Below, piece after piece: positions 1 through 7,813 of a stretch of DNA of 54,665 nucleotides. The notes under the pieces were generated by a model, which saw nothing but the letters and a program-made list of their open reading frames with translations, ran no database searches and had not been told where the DNA came from. The first letter of the stretch is position 1. Every line of letters begins with the position of its first letter. This stretch comes from Chloroflexota bacterium. Its GTDB lineage: Bacteria; Chloroflexota; UBA6077; FW602-bin22; CADDYW01. The translations under genes and the position numbers were made by a program. The stretch spans positions 1-54,665 of the forward strand of contig CADDYW010000023.1 of the NCBI GenBank assembly GCA_902810745.1, given 5' to 3'.

Positions 1-27
1 TCCAGACGCTGTCGGATAGATCTCCAC

Positions 28-405
28 GTGTTTCCCGATCGTCCGACCGAACTCGGGCCATCAGGATCGCTTTATCACGTTCCATGTGCACGCTCGCGAG
101 GCGCCGTCGCACCAACCCATCGACCCGGCCTCGTCATTGTCGACGATGCCAACGCGTCCCCGCCTGACGTGCTGAGCGGCGAAGTACCGAAATACGTCTA
201 CGGGCTCGGGCTGACCCACGCGGTAGACGGCGCAGGGAGCGTTCAGGTCTATCACACGGACGGTCTCGGCTCGGTGCGCGCGATCACCAACCTCGACGAT
301 CGGATCAGCGTGATCGAGATCTACCAGTCCGACGCGTTCGGCAACCCCACCCAGACCCAGGGCGGGATCAGCCAGCCGTTCCAGTACACCGGCCAGCAGC
401 GGTGA
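28..405 (+). pseudogene. RHS/YD-repeat protein fragment
   Basis: The reading frame is open from the window edge, and only its second half (from about base 180) is recognisable. YVYGLGLTHAVDG, YHTDGLGSVRAI, SDAFGNPTQTQ and FQYTGQQR match the conserved C-terminal core of RHS/YD-repeat proteins. In intact proteins the TGQQ motif is followed by a TGLYYLRARYYDP-like segment and then a variable toxin or tail domain. Here a TGA stop follows GQQR directly, and the next gene begins within about 35 bases. The upstream half does not look like RHS sequence, so this is probably a leftover core piece of a polymorphic secreted protein, not a functional gene. Whether a larger RHS gene lies upstream cannot be seen. 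Confidence 0.6.
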
Positions 406-438
406 GCAAGATTGCCGGACTGGGTGTATCTTGGACCT

Positions 439-1329
439 ATGGAATCCATCGCGCTCGATCTTCCGGACGCGTTCATTCGCCACAACGCGGGTGACCCTGC
501 CTGGCTTCGGAACCTTCCGAGCCTGCTCGCGCGCCTCGCCGAGCGCTGGTCGCTCCGGCTCGGTCAGCGCTTTCCAGGCATCATCATCAACTACGTCGCT
601 CCGGCGACGCGCGCGGACGGAACGCCCTGTGTGCTGAAGGTTTCCCGCCACGTCGACGAGACGACAAACGAAATCGCCGCGCTTCGGACCTGGAATGGCG
701 ACGGTGCCGCTCGGCTGCTGGAGGCCGACCCGACCGTCGGCGCCTTGCTGATCGAACGACTCGAACCGGGAACGATGCTGGTCGAGGTGGCCGAAACGGA
801 CGACGACGCCGCCACCCTGATCGCCGCCTGCGTCTTGCGCCAGCTCTGGCGGCCGGCCCCGGAGCCCAACGGACTGCGCCCGCTTGCACGCTGGTGCGAT
901 GCCTACGATCGCAATCGCGCGGCGCTCTCACGCGGCGACCGCGGTTTCCCAGCCGCTCTCTTCCGACGCGCCGACGCGCTGCGCCGTGACCTCCTGGCGT
1001 CGACCGACGCTTCGACGGTGCTTCACGGCGACCTGCACCACTACAACGTCCTGCGCGCGCGGCGAGCCCCCTGGCTCGCGATCGACCCCAAGGGCCTGGT
1101 CGGCGACCGCCACTTCGACGTCTGTCAGTTCTTCCGGAACCCGCGAGACGTCCCCACCAGCGTCAATCGTCGCCGGCTGGACATCTTCTGCGCCGAGCTT
1201 GGTCTCGATCGCGAGCGGACCAGGGCCTGGTGCTTCGTCCACGCGATCCTCGACGCCTGCTGGTCCTACGAGGACGGCACGTCGTGGGAGCGCTCCGTCG
1301 CCCACGCGCGGGAAACGCTGTCGTTCTAA
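439..1329 (+). CDS. APH(6)/hydroxyurea-type phosphotransferase family kinase
   Basis: A 296-residue protein of the aminoglycoside phosphotransferase superfamily, closest in layout to the APH(6)/StrB-HUR group. The catalytic loop LHGDLHHYNVL (about residues 195-205) supplies the HGDxxxxN catalytic Asp198 and metal-binding Asn203. AIDPKGLVGD (about 214-223) is the metal-binding segment that replaces DFG, and the DPKG form is typical of the APH(6) group. LKVS near the N-terminus is the likely ATP-binding Lys strand. Known family members phosphorylate streptomycin or hydroxyurea, but many genomic copies have no tested substrate, so drug resistance is not claimed. The ATG at 439 is preferred to a TTG at 412 because it lies nearer the conserved start. 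The gene stands alone. Confidence 0.85.
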   Translation: MESIALDLPDAFIRHNAGDPAWLRNLPSLLARLAERWSLRLGQRFPGIIINYVAPATRADGTPCVLKVSRHVDETTNEIAALRTWNGDGAARLLEADPTVGALLIERLEPGTMLVEVAETDDDAATLIAACVLRQLWRPAPEPNGLRPLARWCDAYDRNRAALSRGDRGFPAALFRRADALRRDLLASTDASTVLHGDLHHYNVLRARRAPWLAIDPKGLVGDRHFDVCQFFRNPRDVPTSVNRRRLDIFCAELGLDRERTRAWCFVHAILDACWSYEDGTSWERSVAHARETLSF

Positions 1330-1457
1330 CGAGTAAATCGTAAAACGCAAACGGCGTTCCTCTTGACACACCGTCGGACCGGTCTGCGCGGCGCGCCTGT
1401 GATCTCGGTGAAGCGATCAGCAACGAGCCATCGGAAGTACGCAGGTAGCGCTGTTCC

Positions 1458-1466
1458 TGGTACGAT
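1458..1466 (+). promoter_or_regulatory. Candidate extended -10 element upstream of the membrane-protein operon
   Basis: TGGTACGAT has the TGn extension directly before a TACGAT hexamer. No convincing -35 lies 16-18 bases upstream. It would give a leader of about 150 bases before the large gene at 1623. It resembles other TGn-TAYAAT sites in the window. Confidence 0.3.
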
Positions 1467-1755
1467 GACTTTGCGGATTGCGCGTTGCGTCTTGGAGCTG
1501 CTCGAAGCGGCCGGCGCGTTCGATTCCTTCGACGATGTCCTTGCATTGGCGGCGGGAGCATGGTTCAATCGCGAAGACTTCGTGATCCTCGACGCCACGA
1601 GGCCGATAGGCGAAGCTGAACTATGTCCGATCCCCCAAAGCAGTTTATCCGAACCGTGCCGAGCGTCGTCCTGCCGCTGCTCGCGGCAGCGCTGGCGATC
1701 TATCCGCTGCTACCGCCGGGTATCCCGTCCACGGCCGACGGCCCGCTCCATCTGA
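1465..1755 (+). CDS. Doubtful small ORF, hypothetical
   Basis: The first about 52 codons give a protein-like sequence (ARCVLELLEAAGAFDSFDDV and AGAWFNREDFVILDA), after which the frame runs about 130 bases into the start of the large membrane-protein gene in another phase and becomes Arg/Ser-rich, as spurious frames do. I do not recognise a family. It could be a short real gene with a chance extension, a decayed remnant, or noise. The 293-base gap between 1329 and 1623 holds nothing else recognisable. Confidence 0.2.
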   Translation: MTLRIARCVLELLEAAGAFDSFDDVLALAAGAWFNREDFVILDATRPIGEAELCPIPQSSLSEPCRASSCRCSRQRWRSIRCYRRVSRPRPTARSI

Positions 1756-4700
1756 TCAGAACGGTCGAGTTCGACGCCGTTCTGCGCAGCGGCGTGCTCT
1801 ATCCACGCTGGGCACCGGACCTCGCCTTCGGCTACGGCTACCCTCTGTTCAATTACTACGCGCCATTGTTCTACTACATCGCCGAGATTCCGCACCTACT
1901 TGGAGCAAGCTTCGAGCTGGCGTTCAAGCTGACGATCTACCTGGCATTCATCCTCTACGCGCTCGCGATGTACTGGTGGACGCGTCCGTTCCTGGGCGAT
2001 ACGCCGGCGGCGGTGGCCGGCGTCGCCTACGTGTACGTCCCATTCCGCTTCCACGAAGCCTACATGCAGGGAGACTACCCGCAGTTCCTGGCCCTTGCGC
2101 TGGCCCCGCTCGCGCTCGGCGCGCTCGATCGCTTCTTCGCAGTCGAGCGCCTGACCGCGCGCCACGTGCTCGTCCTGACCCTTGCGCTCGGCGCGATTCT
2201 TCTCATCCACAACATCAGCGCGCTCTGGCTGGCCCCAACGCTCGCGGGCTACGTCGTGGTCGTAGGAGGTGGAGGCTGGGTACTGAGCGCCAGGGGTACG
2301 GGAGCACTCCGCGCCAAGCGTCACCGGAGCTGGTCAGAGGAGCCCCACCTGCTGGCAAGCTCCCAGGCTGCCGCCTCGCCAGCTCCGACGAAAGCGTCCC
2401 CTGAAGAGGCTGGTCGGACACTAGAAAGAGAGCAGGGGGCTGCTGCCACGCGTCTCCTGAGCGCGGCTGGGAGCGCGCTTCTCGCGATCGGCCTGACCGC
2501 CTTTTTCTGGCTGCCGGCGCTGGCCGAGCAGAATCTCGTCCAGCTCTATCGGCTCCGCACCGACGACTACGACGTGCGTCATTCATTCATCACGCTCGCC
2601 ACCCTGTTCGCTCCACCGGCCGTCGTCGATCAGACCGCGGCCAATCCACCGCCTTTCCTCCACCTGGGCTGGGGACAGGTCGCGCTCGCGCTGGCGACAC
2701 TTCCCTTGCTCGCGCTGCTCATCCGACGGGTTCTCACTCCTGATCCCGCAAGCGGGATATTCGGGAAAAATCTCGGAAAAGTGGCCCTGCGGGCCACTTT
2801 TCCGAGATTGAAACCCACGTATCTTCCGTGGTTCCGCGCTAGCGCGCGCCGAACGGCTCCCAAGCTGGTCGGTACGAAGCCGCCACGTGAAGGCGATCTC
2901 GTCGCCAAGCCGCGTCCGGCCATTCCGGACTCCAGATTCTCGCCGATAGATTCCCGCGTCGTCGCTCACCTCGTCTTCGGCTGGCTCCTCCTGATCGGCA
3001 GCGCGACGATGACCCTGCCGATCTCGCTGCCAGTCTGGCGCCGAATCCCGCTAATTGCCTACACCCAGTTCCCGTGGCGTGTTCTCGAGCTGAGCGGCAT
3101 CGCCACTGCGCTGCTCGCCGGGCTCGCGGTTCACCTGGCGCTCCGGCTGACGTCGCCAGGCTCCACGACGAAGGTCTCCGAGTCCCGAGAACTGCAGTCC
3201 ATGGATCCGACGGACCTGGATTCTGGTGCTGACGGCGTTCGCCCGGCTACGGTCCCGCCGCGGCGCCACGACTGGCTGGCCACGACAATCGTCGCCGTCG
3301 CGCTGCTCATACTCCTGGTGCCGTCGCTGGTGTATCTCTATCCGCGTCAGCCGTTTCTGGTCTACGGTCGCCTCACGCCGGCTGACGTGACCGGCTTCGA
3401 GCGAAACGGTGGGGCGGTCGGAACGACCAGCACCGGCGAGTACTACCCGCTCGACGTCCAGGACCGACCGACGGCGCCCCTCCCGCCAGATGTCGCAACT
3501 GCCGGCCGTCTCGATCGTCGCTCGCTGCCTCCCGGCGCCCGGATCACCTTTCTTGGCTCGGCGGGCTATTCCGAGCGTTACGCCCTGACCCTGCCCGGGC
3601 CGGCCACGCTACGCTTCAACCTGATTCGCTTCGCCGGCTGGCAGGTGTCGATCGACGGCCAGACCGTACCCACCCGACCGAGCCCCCGGCAGGGACTACT
3701 CGAGTTCGACGTCCCGGCTGGCTCGCATCAGGTTGCGCTCGACTTCGCCGACACGCCAATCCGCCGCCTCGGCTGGGCGCTTAGCGCGGTCAGTCTTGCC
3801 CTGCTCGCCGGGACATTGCTGGTTACCAGGAAGCTCGCGTCCCGTGCGACCGGGCAGCCCAGCCGATCTGCAGAGTCCCTCGGCGCAGCGGCGTCCGAGG
3901 TGAGCATTGAACCCCCTCGCCTCGCGGGCAAGGGAGCTTCGGCGACAGGCGCTTCGTCCTCGCCTCTCCAGCGGGGCTGGAGAGTGCCCGGCAGCGAGGC
4001 CACGGTCAAGGCGCCTGTGCTCACTGCTGCGACGACCCGATTCGCCGGCGTTCGTCCGGTTATCGCAGACCTCGACCCTGGCGCCATCGCCATCCCGGCC
4101 ACGATTCTTCTCGTACTGATCGCCCTCCGGGTGACGAGTCCGGCCCCGTACACGACCGTCTTCGCGCGGCGTTCGCCGCTCGACCACGTCGTCGGGGTGA
4201 CTCATCCGGCACGCGTTCGGCTCGAAGACAAGGTCGAGTTCCTCGGCTACGACCTGAGCGGCGAAACCGTCAAACCCGGCGGGACGATCACGGTGACGCT
4301 GTACTGGCGGGCCCTGCAGCCGCTGCAGTCTGACTACCGCTCGCTCGCTATGATCGCCCGAGTCGGCGACAAGGGGCTCCTCGCCCAGGACGATCGAGTT
4401 CATCCCGGTGGGATCCCGACCCACACCTGGCCGACCGATCGGTACTTTATCGATGAGCACACGATCTCGATCCCTGCCGACGCGCCGCCGATGGTCTACC
4501 AGCTTCAGGTCGCCCTCTACGATCCGAGGACACTCGCACACCTCCGCCAGGACGGAGTCAGTGGCTGGGAAGGAGAGCAGATCGTGCTGCAGCAGATCCA
4601 CGTCGTTCGCTCGTCGCCGGTCGAGCCAAGCAGCTATCACTCGCTGGGCGAGCCAGTCTTCGGCGGCGTGATCACGCTCGTCGGCTATCGACTGAATACC

Positions 4701-5063
4701 GACCGCTTTCAGCCGGGTCAGACGATCGAGCTGACGCTGATCTGGCGTGCCAACCGCCGGATCGATCACGATTACACCGTCTTCACCCACCTGATCGACG
4801 CCAATCAGAATCAGGCGGCGGGACACGACAGTATGCCGCTGAATGGCCAGTATCCGACCTCCGATTGGCTGATCGGCGAAGAGATCGTCGATTCGCATCC
4901 GATCGCGCTGCCGGCCAACCTGCCCCCGGGCAGGTACCACCTGGCTTTCGGTCTGTATGACGCGAAGACCCTGCAGCGGCTCGACGCGACGGCGAAAGGC
5001 TGGTCGGGTCCGCGTAGCCAGATCGACCTCGACGACGTGCCGATCCAGGTGGGACGGCCGTGA
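1623..5063 (+). CDS. Giant PTPS-related (PF10131-type) multi-pass membrane protein with two C-terminal beta-sandwich modules
   Basis: 1146 residues. The N-terminal third matches the 6-pyruvoyl-tetrahydropterin synthase-related membrane family: STADGPLHLIRTVEFD, GYGYPLFNYYAPLFYY and MQGDYPQFLALALAP are typical. These proteins resemble GT-C glycosyltransferases, with DGPLH in the usual acidic first loop. About a dozen hydrophobic segments follow, then an extracellular-type stretch and two copies of the recurrent beta-sandwich module (about residues 863-979, VEFLGYDL to VALYDPRT; and 1013-1123, ITLVGYRL to FGLYDAKT). Hydrophilic inserts at about residues 225-280, 365-440, 525-545 and 755-810 interrupt the membrane region, and several contain palindromic DNA. 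The stop overlaps the next start by 4 bases (GTGA). Likely role: transfer of a sugar from a lipid carrier at the outer face of the membrane. The substrate is unknown. Confidence 0.75.
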   Translation: MSDPPKQFIRTVPSVVLPLLAAALAIYPLLPPGIPSTADGPLHLIRTVEFDAVLRSGVLYPRWAPDLAFGYGYPLFNYYAPLFYYIAEIPHLLGASFELAFKLTIYLAFILYALAMYWWTRPFLGDTPAAVAGVAYVYVPFRFHEAYMQGDYPQFLALALAPLALGALDRFFAVERLTARHVLVLTLALGAILLIHNISALWLAPTLAGYVVVVGGGGWVLSARGTGALRAKRHRSWSEEPHLLASSQAAASPAPTKASPEEAGRTLEREQGAAATRLLSAAGSALLAIGLTAFFWLPALAEQNLVQLYRLRTDDYDVRHSFITLATLFAPPAVVDQTAANPPPFLHLGWGQVALALATLPLLALLIRRVLTPDPASGIFGKNLGKVALRATFPRLKPTYLPWFRASARRTAPKLVGTKPPREGDLVAKPRPAIPDSRFSPIDSRVVAHLVFGWLLLIGSATMTLPISLPVWRRIPLIAYTQFPWRVLELSGIATALLAGLAVHLALRLTSPGSTTKVSESRELQSMDPTDLDSGADGVRPATVPPRRHDWLATTIVAVALLILLVPSLVYLYPRQPFLVYGRLTPADVTGFERNGGAVGTTSTGEYYPLDVQDRPTAPLPPDVATAGRLDRRSLPPGARITFLGSAGYSERYALTLPGPATLRFNLIRFAGWQVSIDGQTVPTRPSPRQGLLEFDVPAGSHQVALDFADTPIRRLGWALSAVSLALLAGTLLVTRKLASRATGQPSRSAESLGAAASEVSIEPPRLAGKGASATGASSSPLQRGWRVPGSEATVKAPVLTAATTRFAGVRPVIADLDPGAIAIPATILLVLIALRVTSPAPYTTVFARRSPLDHVVGVTHPARVRLEDKVEFLGYDLSGETVKPGGTITVTLYWRALQPLQSDYRSLAMIARVGDKGLLAQDDRVHPGGIPTHTWPTDRYFIDEHTISIPADAPPMVYQLQVALYDPRTLAHLRQDGVSGWEGEQIVLQQIHVVRSSPVEPSSYHSLGEPVFGGVITLVGYRLNTDRFQPGQTIELTLIWRANRRIDHDYTVFTHLIDANQNQAAGHDSMPLNGQYPTSDWLIGEEIVDSHPIALPANLPPGRYHLAFGLYDAKTLQRLDATAKGWSGPRSQIDLDDVPIQVGRP
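2325..2387. repeat. 9-bp inverted repeat in a loop insert of the PTPS-related gene
   Basis: CGGAGCTGG (2325-2333) is the exact reverse complement of CCAGCTCCG (2379-2387). The pair lies inside a hydrophilic, low-complexity insert (about residues 225-280) between two membrane helices. It looks like one of several palindromic elements accommodated in frame by this gene. Confidence 0.45.
2743..2809. repeat. Double-hairpin palindromic element inserted in frame
   Basis: Two adjacent hairpins: ATCCCGC-AA-GCGGGAT (2743-2758), then a perfect 19-bp stem (2769-2787 paired with 2791-2809) around a 3-base loop TGC. The arm contains GGAAAAGTGGCCC. The element is translated as part of a hydrophilic loop (about residues 374-396) of the membrane protein. 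The same arm pattern, two bases shorter on each side, occurs in the intergenic palindrome at 33803-33840, so this is a dispersed repeat family and not a local accident. Confidence 0.8.
3964..3984. repeat. Short perfect hairpin in a loop insert of the PTPS-related gene
   Basis: CTCTCCAGC-GGG-GCTGGAGAG forms a 9-bp stem with a 3-base loop, inside the Ser/Ala-rich insert near residues 781-788, between the last membrane helices and the beta-sandwich modules. Confidence 0.5.
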
Positions 5064-7504
5064 GCAGGAGGCAGGAGTCGGAAGATAAGCTTCGGCTTCT
5101 GGATTCGCTCACCGCCCTCATCTTTTTCGTCGCCTGGACCGTCGTCGCGACCTACCCGCTCGCCCTGGCGCCGGCCAATCACATCGAGAACTGGGGCGAC
5201 CCGCTGCTCAACGTCTGGATTCCAGCCTGGGACCTCCACCAGCTTGGCCGTGATCCGCTTCACCTGTTCGATGCCCCGATCTTCTATCCCGCCCCGAATA
5301 CGCTCGCGCTCTCAGAGCTGCTCCTCGTCCAGGCACTGGAGATGCTGCCGATCGTCGCCCTGACCGGTAATTTCATTCTCGCCTACAACCTGGTCGTGCT
5401 GCTGACGTTCGTTCTGTGTGGCTTCAGCGCCTATCTCCTCGCTCGCCAGGCGCTTCCCGCTCCGCCGAGCCTGGTCGTCGGCGCGGCCTACGCCTATTCG
5501 TTCTACCGCGTCGGGGAGTACAGCCACATCCAGATCCTCAGCGCGCAGTGGATCCCGCTCGCCCTCCTCGCCCTCCTGCACTTCTGGCGGCGTCCGCGCT
5601 GGCGGACGGCACTGCTTTTCGCCGCCTGCGTGATCCTCCAGCTTCTCTCGTCGTTCTACCTGGGCCTCTTTCTCCTGGTGGCGCTCGTCTTCGAGCTGAT
5701 ATTCTTGATCATCGCCGACCGGCAACTGCCCAACGTTACGTTCCTGACGCGCCTCGGCAGCGCCGCGCTGCTGACCGCCGTCGTCGTGCTGCCGTTCTCA
5801 CTGCCCTACTTCCAGGTCGAGCAGCAGTTCGGCCTGTCGCGCTCGCTGGGCGACGCGATCGGCGGCTCGGCGACGATCCGAAGCTACCTGGCCGTGCCGC
5901 CGACGAGCTGGCTCTACGGCACTAGCACTCTTCCAGTGCTCCAGCACTTCCAGACCGACGAGACGCTCTTCCCCGGCCTGATTACGCTCGCGCTCGCGCT
6001 GGTCGGGATCGTCTTTGGCTGGCGGGAGCGCTGGAGCGCCTTCTTTCTCGCGCTCGCCATCTTCGGCGTCCTCTTCTCGTTCGGCCCCACCTTCCACGTC
6101 AGATCCGATGGCTGGCCGGGCATCCCGCTCCCTTACGGCCTCCTTTACGCGTACGTGCCTGGCTTCCATTCGATCCGCGTCGTGGGACGGATGGGCGTGA
6201 TCGCGACGCTGGGGTTCGCCGGGCTGGCCGGCCTCGGCGCGGCGGTGCTGACCGACCGCGCGCCGGTCCGCTGGCAGCGGCCGCTCGGGGTCCTGTTGTC
6301 CGTCCTGATCGGGATCGAAACGCTCTCGATCCCGACGCGCATGACGCCCGTCGAGACGCCCGATCAGGTGCCACCGGTCTACCGCTGGCTGGCAGCGCGC
6401 CCCGATAACGCGCCCGCCCTCGAGCTACCGACGATCGAGGCGCGCTGGCTGGATCGTCCAGCCGAGCTCGAGCGGCAGGGGCACGAAGAGTACCTGTCGA
6501 TCTACCACTGGCATCCAACGCCAAGCGGCTACAGCGGATTCGAGCCGCCGTTCTTCTGGAGCGTGATTCGCGAGGCAAAGGACTTCCCGACCGCCGAGTC
6601 GATCAACTTCTTCCAGTGCGTCGGGGTGAAGTACCTGATCTTCCATCAAGATCAATACGCGCCGGGCCGCTGGCGCCAGATCGCCGGGCGCATCGCGCAG
6701 TTCGGCGACGTTCTGAGGCCACTGGCGCGATTCGGCGACGATTCGGTGTTCGAGCTCGCGGCGCCGGGCACGACGAACGATCTGCCGACTCCCCGCATCG
6801 TCCTGCCCGATCAGGCCGCGGCGGGAAGCGAGTACCGCGGATTTCTCGAGTGGTCGAACGGCGGCAGCGCCGCGCGTCTGAACCACCAGACCGAGCAGAC
6901 GGTGCATGCCGCCTGGCGTGGGCAGGACGCGACGATCGATCGCCAGGCCCGTGTCTCCCAGCCAGCCTGCCTGGCGCGGGGGCAGACGACCGCGCCGTTC
7001 GACCTGCCGGTACCAGAGCGTCCCGGCCGCTACGACCTGACCGTCGAGACCGGCGGCGTCAGCGCCCGCGCAACCGTGACCGTCGTCGAGCCGCCGCGCG
7101 GCCCGGTCCCGAACGATCCACGCCCGTCGATGCAGCTCGTCGCCGGGCGCGTGACGACGCCGACGGTCAAACCGGGCGGCGTCGTGATGGCGCAGGGCGA
7201 CTGGCGGCTACGCCACCGGACGCTGGATAACTACCTGCTCCGCCTGGAGGTCGTGGATAGCGGTGGGCGCGTGGTTGCCTCGGGAACGATCGATCCCTTC
7301 GACGGCGCGTTCGAGACGTCCCACTGGCTGCCTGGCGAGACCATCACGATCGGCCAGAACGCGATCTTACCCGGGGATTTGCCAGCGGGCACCTACACTG
7401 TCCGCCTGCTCAACCGGTTTGCCGACGGCGCCACCTGGAAGATGGCCGATCCAAACAACAACGACGCTGACTTCGTCGTCGTCGGCACGGTGGAGGTGAG
7501 GTGA
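5060..7504 (+). CDS. Large multi-pass membrane protein, GT-C-like, with a C-terminal beta-sandwich tail
   Basis: 814 residues, GTG start overlapping the upstream stop (GTGA), so translation is probably coupled to the preceding gene. An N-terminal helix is followed by NWGDPLLNVWIPAWDLHQL, a first-loop region with an acidic residue as in GT-C enzymes, then about ten hydrophobic segments to around residue 430. A long soluble region follows (PDNAPALELPTIEARW, YHWHPTPSGYSGFEPPFFW), similar to extracellular domains of YfhO-like membrane proteins. The tail (about 690-800; TVKPGGVVMAQGDWRL, SHWLPGETITIGQN, PAGTYTVRLLN) is a divergent copy of the beta-sandwich module seen in its neighbours. Probable role: surface glycosylation or assembly of a lipid-linked glycan. 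No close family name is certain. Confidence 0.7.
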   Translation: MSRRQESEDKLRLLDSLTALIFFVAWTVVATYPLALAPANHIENWGDPLLNVWIPAWDLHQLGRDPLHLFDAPIFYPAPNTLALSELLLVQALEMLPIVALTGNFILAYNLVVLLTFVLCGFSAYLLARQALPAPPSLVVGAAYAYSFYRVGEYSHIQILSAQWIPLALLALLHFWRRPRWRTALLFAACVILQLLSSFYLGLFLLVALVFELIFLIIADRQLPNVTFLTRLGSAALLTAVVVLPFSLPYFQVEQQFGLSRSLGDAIGGSATIRSYLAVPPTSWLYGTSTLPVLQHFQTDETLFPGLITLALALVGIVFGWRERWSAFFLALAIFGVLFSFGPTFHVRSDGWPGIPLPYGLLYAYVPGFHSIRVVGRMGVIATLGFAGLAGLGAAVLTDRAPVRWQRPLGVLLSVLIGIETLSIPTRMTPVETPDQVPPVYRWLAARPDNAPALELPTIEARWLDRPAELERQGHEEYLSIYHWHPTPSGYSGFEPPFFWSVIREAKDFPTAESINFFQCVGVKYLIFHQDQYAPGRWRQIAGRIAQFGDVLRPLARFGDDSVFELAAPGTTNDLPTPRIVLPDQAAAGSEYRGFLEWSNGGSAARLNHQTEQTVHAAWRGQDATIDRQARVSQPACLARGQTTAPFDLPVPERPGRYDLTVETGGVSARATVTVVEPPRGPVPNDPRPSMQLVAGRVTTPTVKPGGVVMAQGDWRLRHRTLDNYLLRLEVVDSGGRVVASGTIDPFDGAFETSHWLPGETITIGQNAILPGDLPAGTYTVRLLNRFADGATWKMADPNNNDADFVVVGTVEVR

Positions 7505-7813
7505 AGACGTACCGGTCCGCCAGGCGACAGGCTCTGTGGGCCGGCACGGTGCTGGGCTGCACGTCGGCCGTCACGGAGCTGAAACGCTCCCCAGGGCCCA
7601 GGGCGTCGAAGCAGCTCACGACAATGACGAGGTTGCACTGTTTCTGCGCTCTGCCGCTCGACCCAATGGCAGATGTACGCGCGTGACCACCGAACCAAGC
7701 GGCAACGCCGTCCAGGCCGGTCGACCTGACCGGCTTCGTGATCAGCACAGCATTCGCGCGCCCGAGGGCGTGCACGAGACCCTCCCCCGTTTTCCGCTTT
7801 TCTGTTTTCCGTC
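7505..7813. other. Intergenic stretch with no recognised feature
   Basis: 309 bases between convergent large membrane genes. Short frames here show no family resemblance. The end nearest the minus-strand gene has T-rich runs (GTTTTCCG occurs twice, around 7790-7812) but no stem-loop. I see no terminator, promoter or RNA gene. Confidence 0.5.

Noticed and set aside
3696..4940. Long minus-strand frame of 414 codons opposite the PTPS-related gene
   Set aside because: Arg/Asp-rich shadow frame of a high-GC gene; no family resemblance, while the plus strand has clear motifs.
7501..7686. 61-codon plus-strand frame after the membrane protein gene, with a GTGA overlap
   Set aside because: The overlap looks like coupling, but the protein is Ser/Arg-rich with no pattern; most likely chance.
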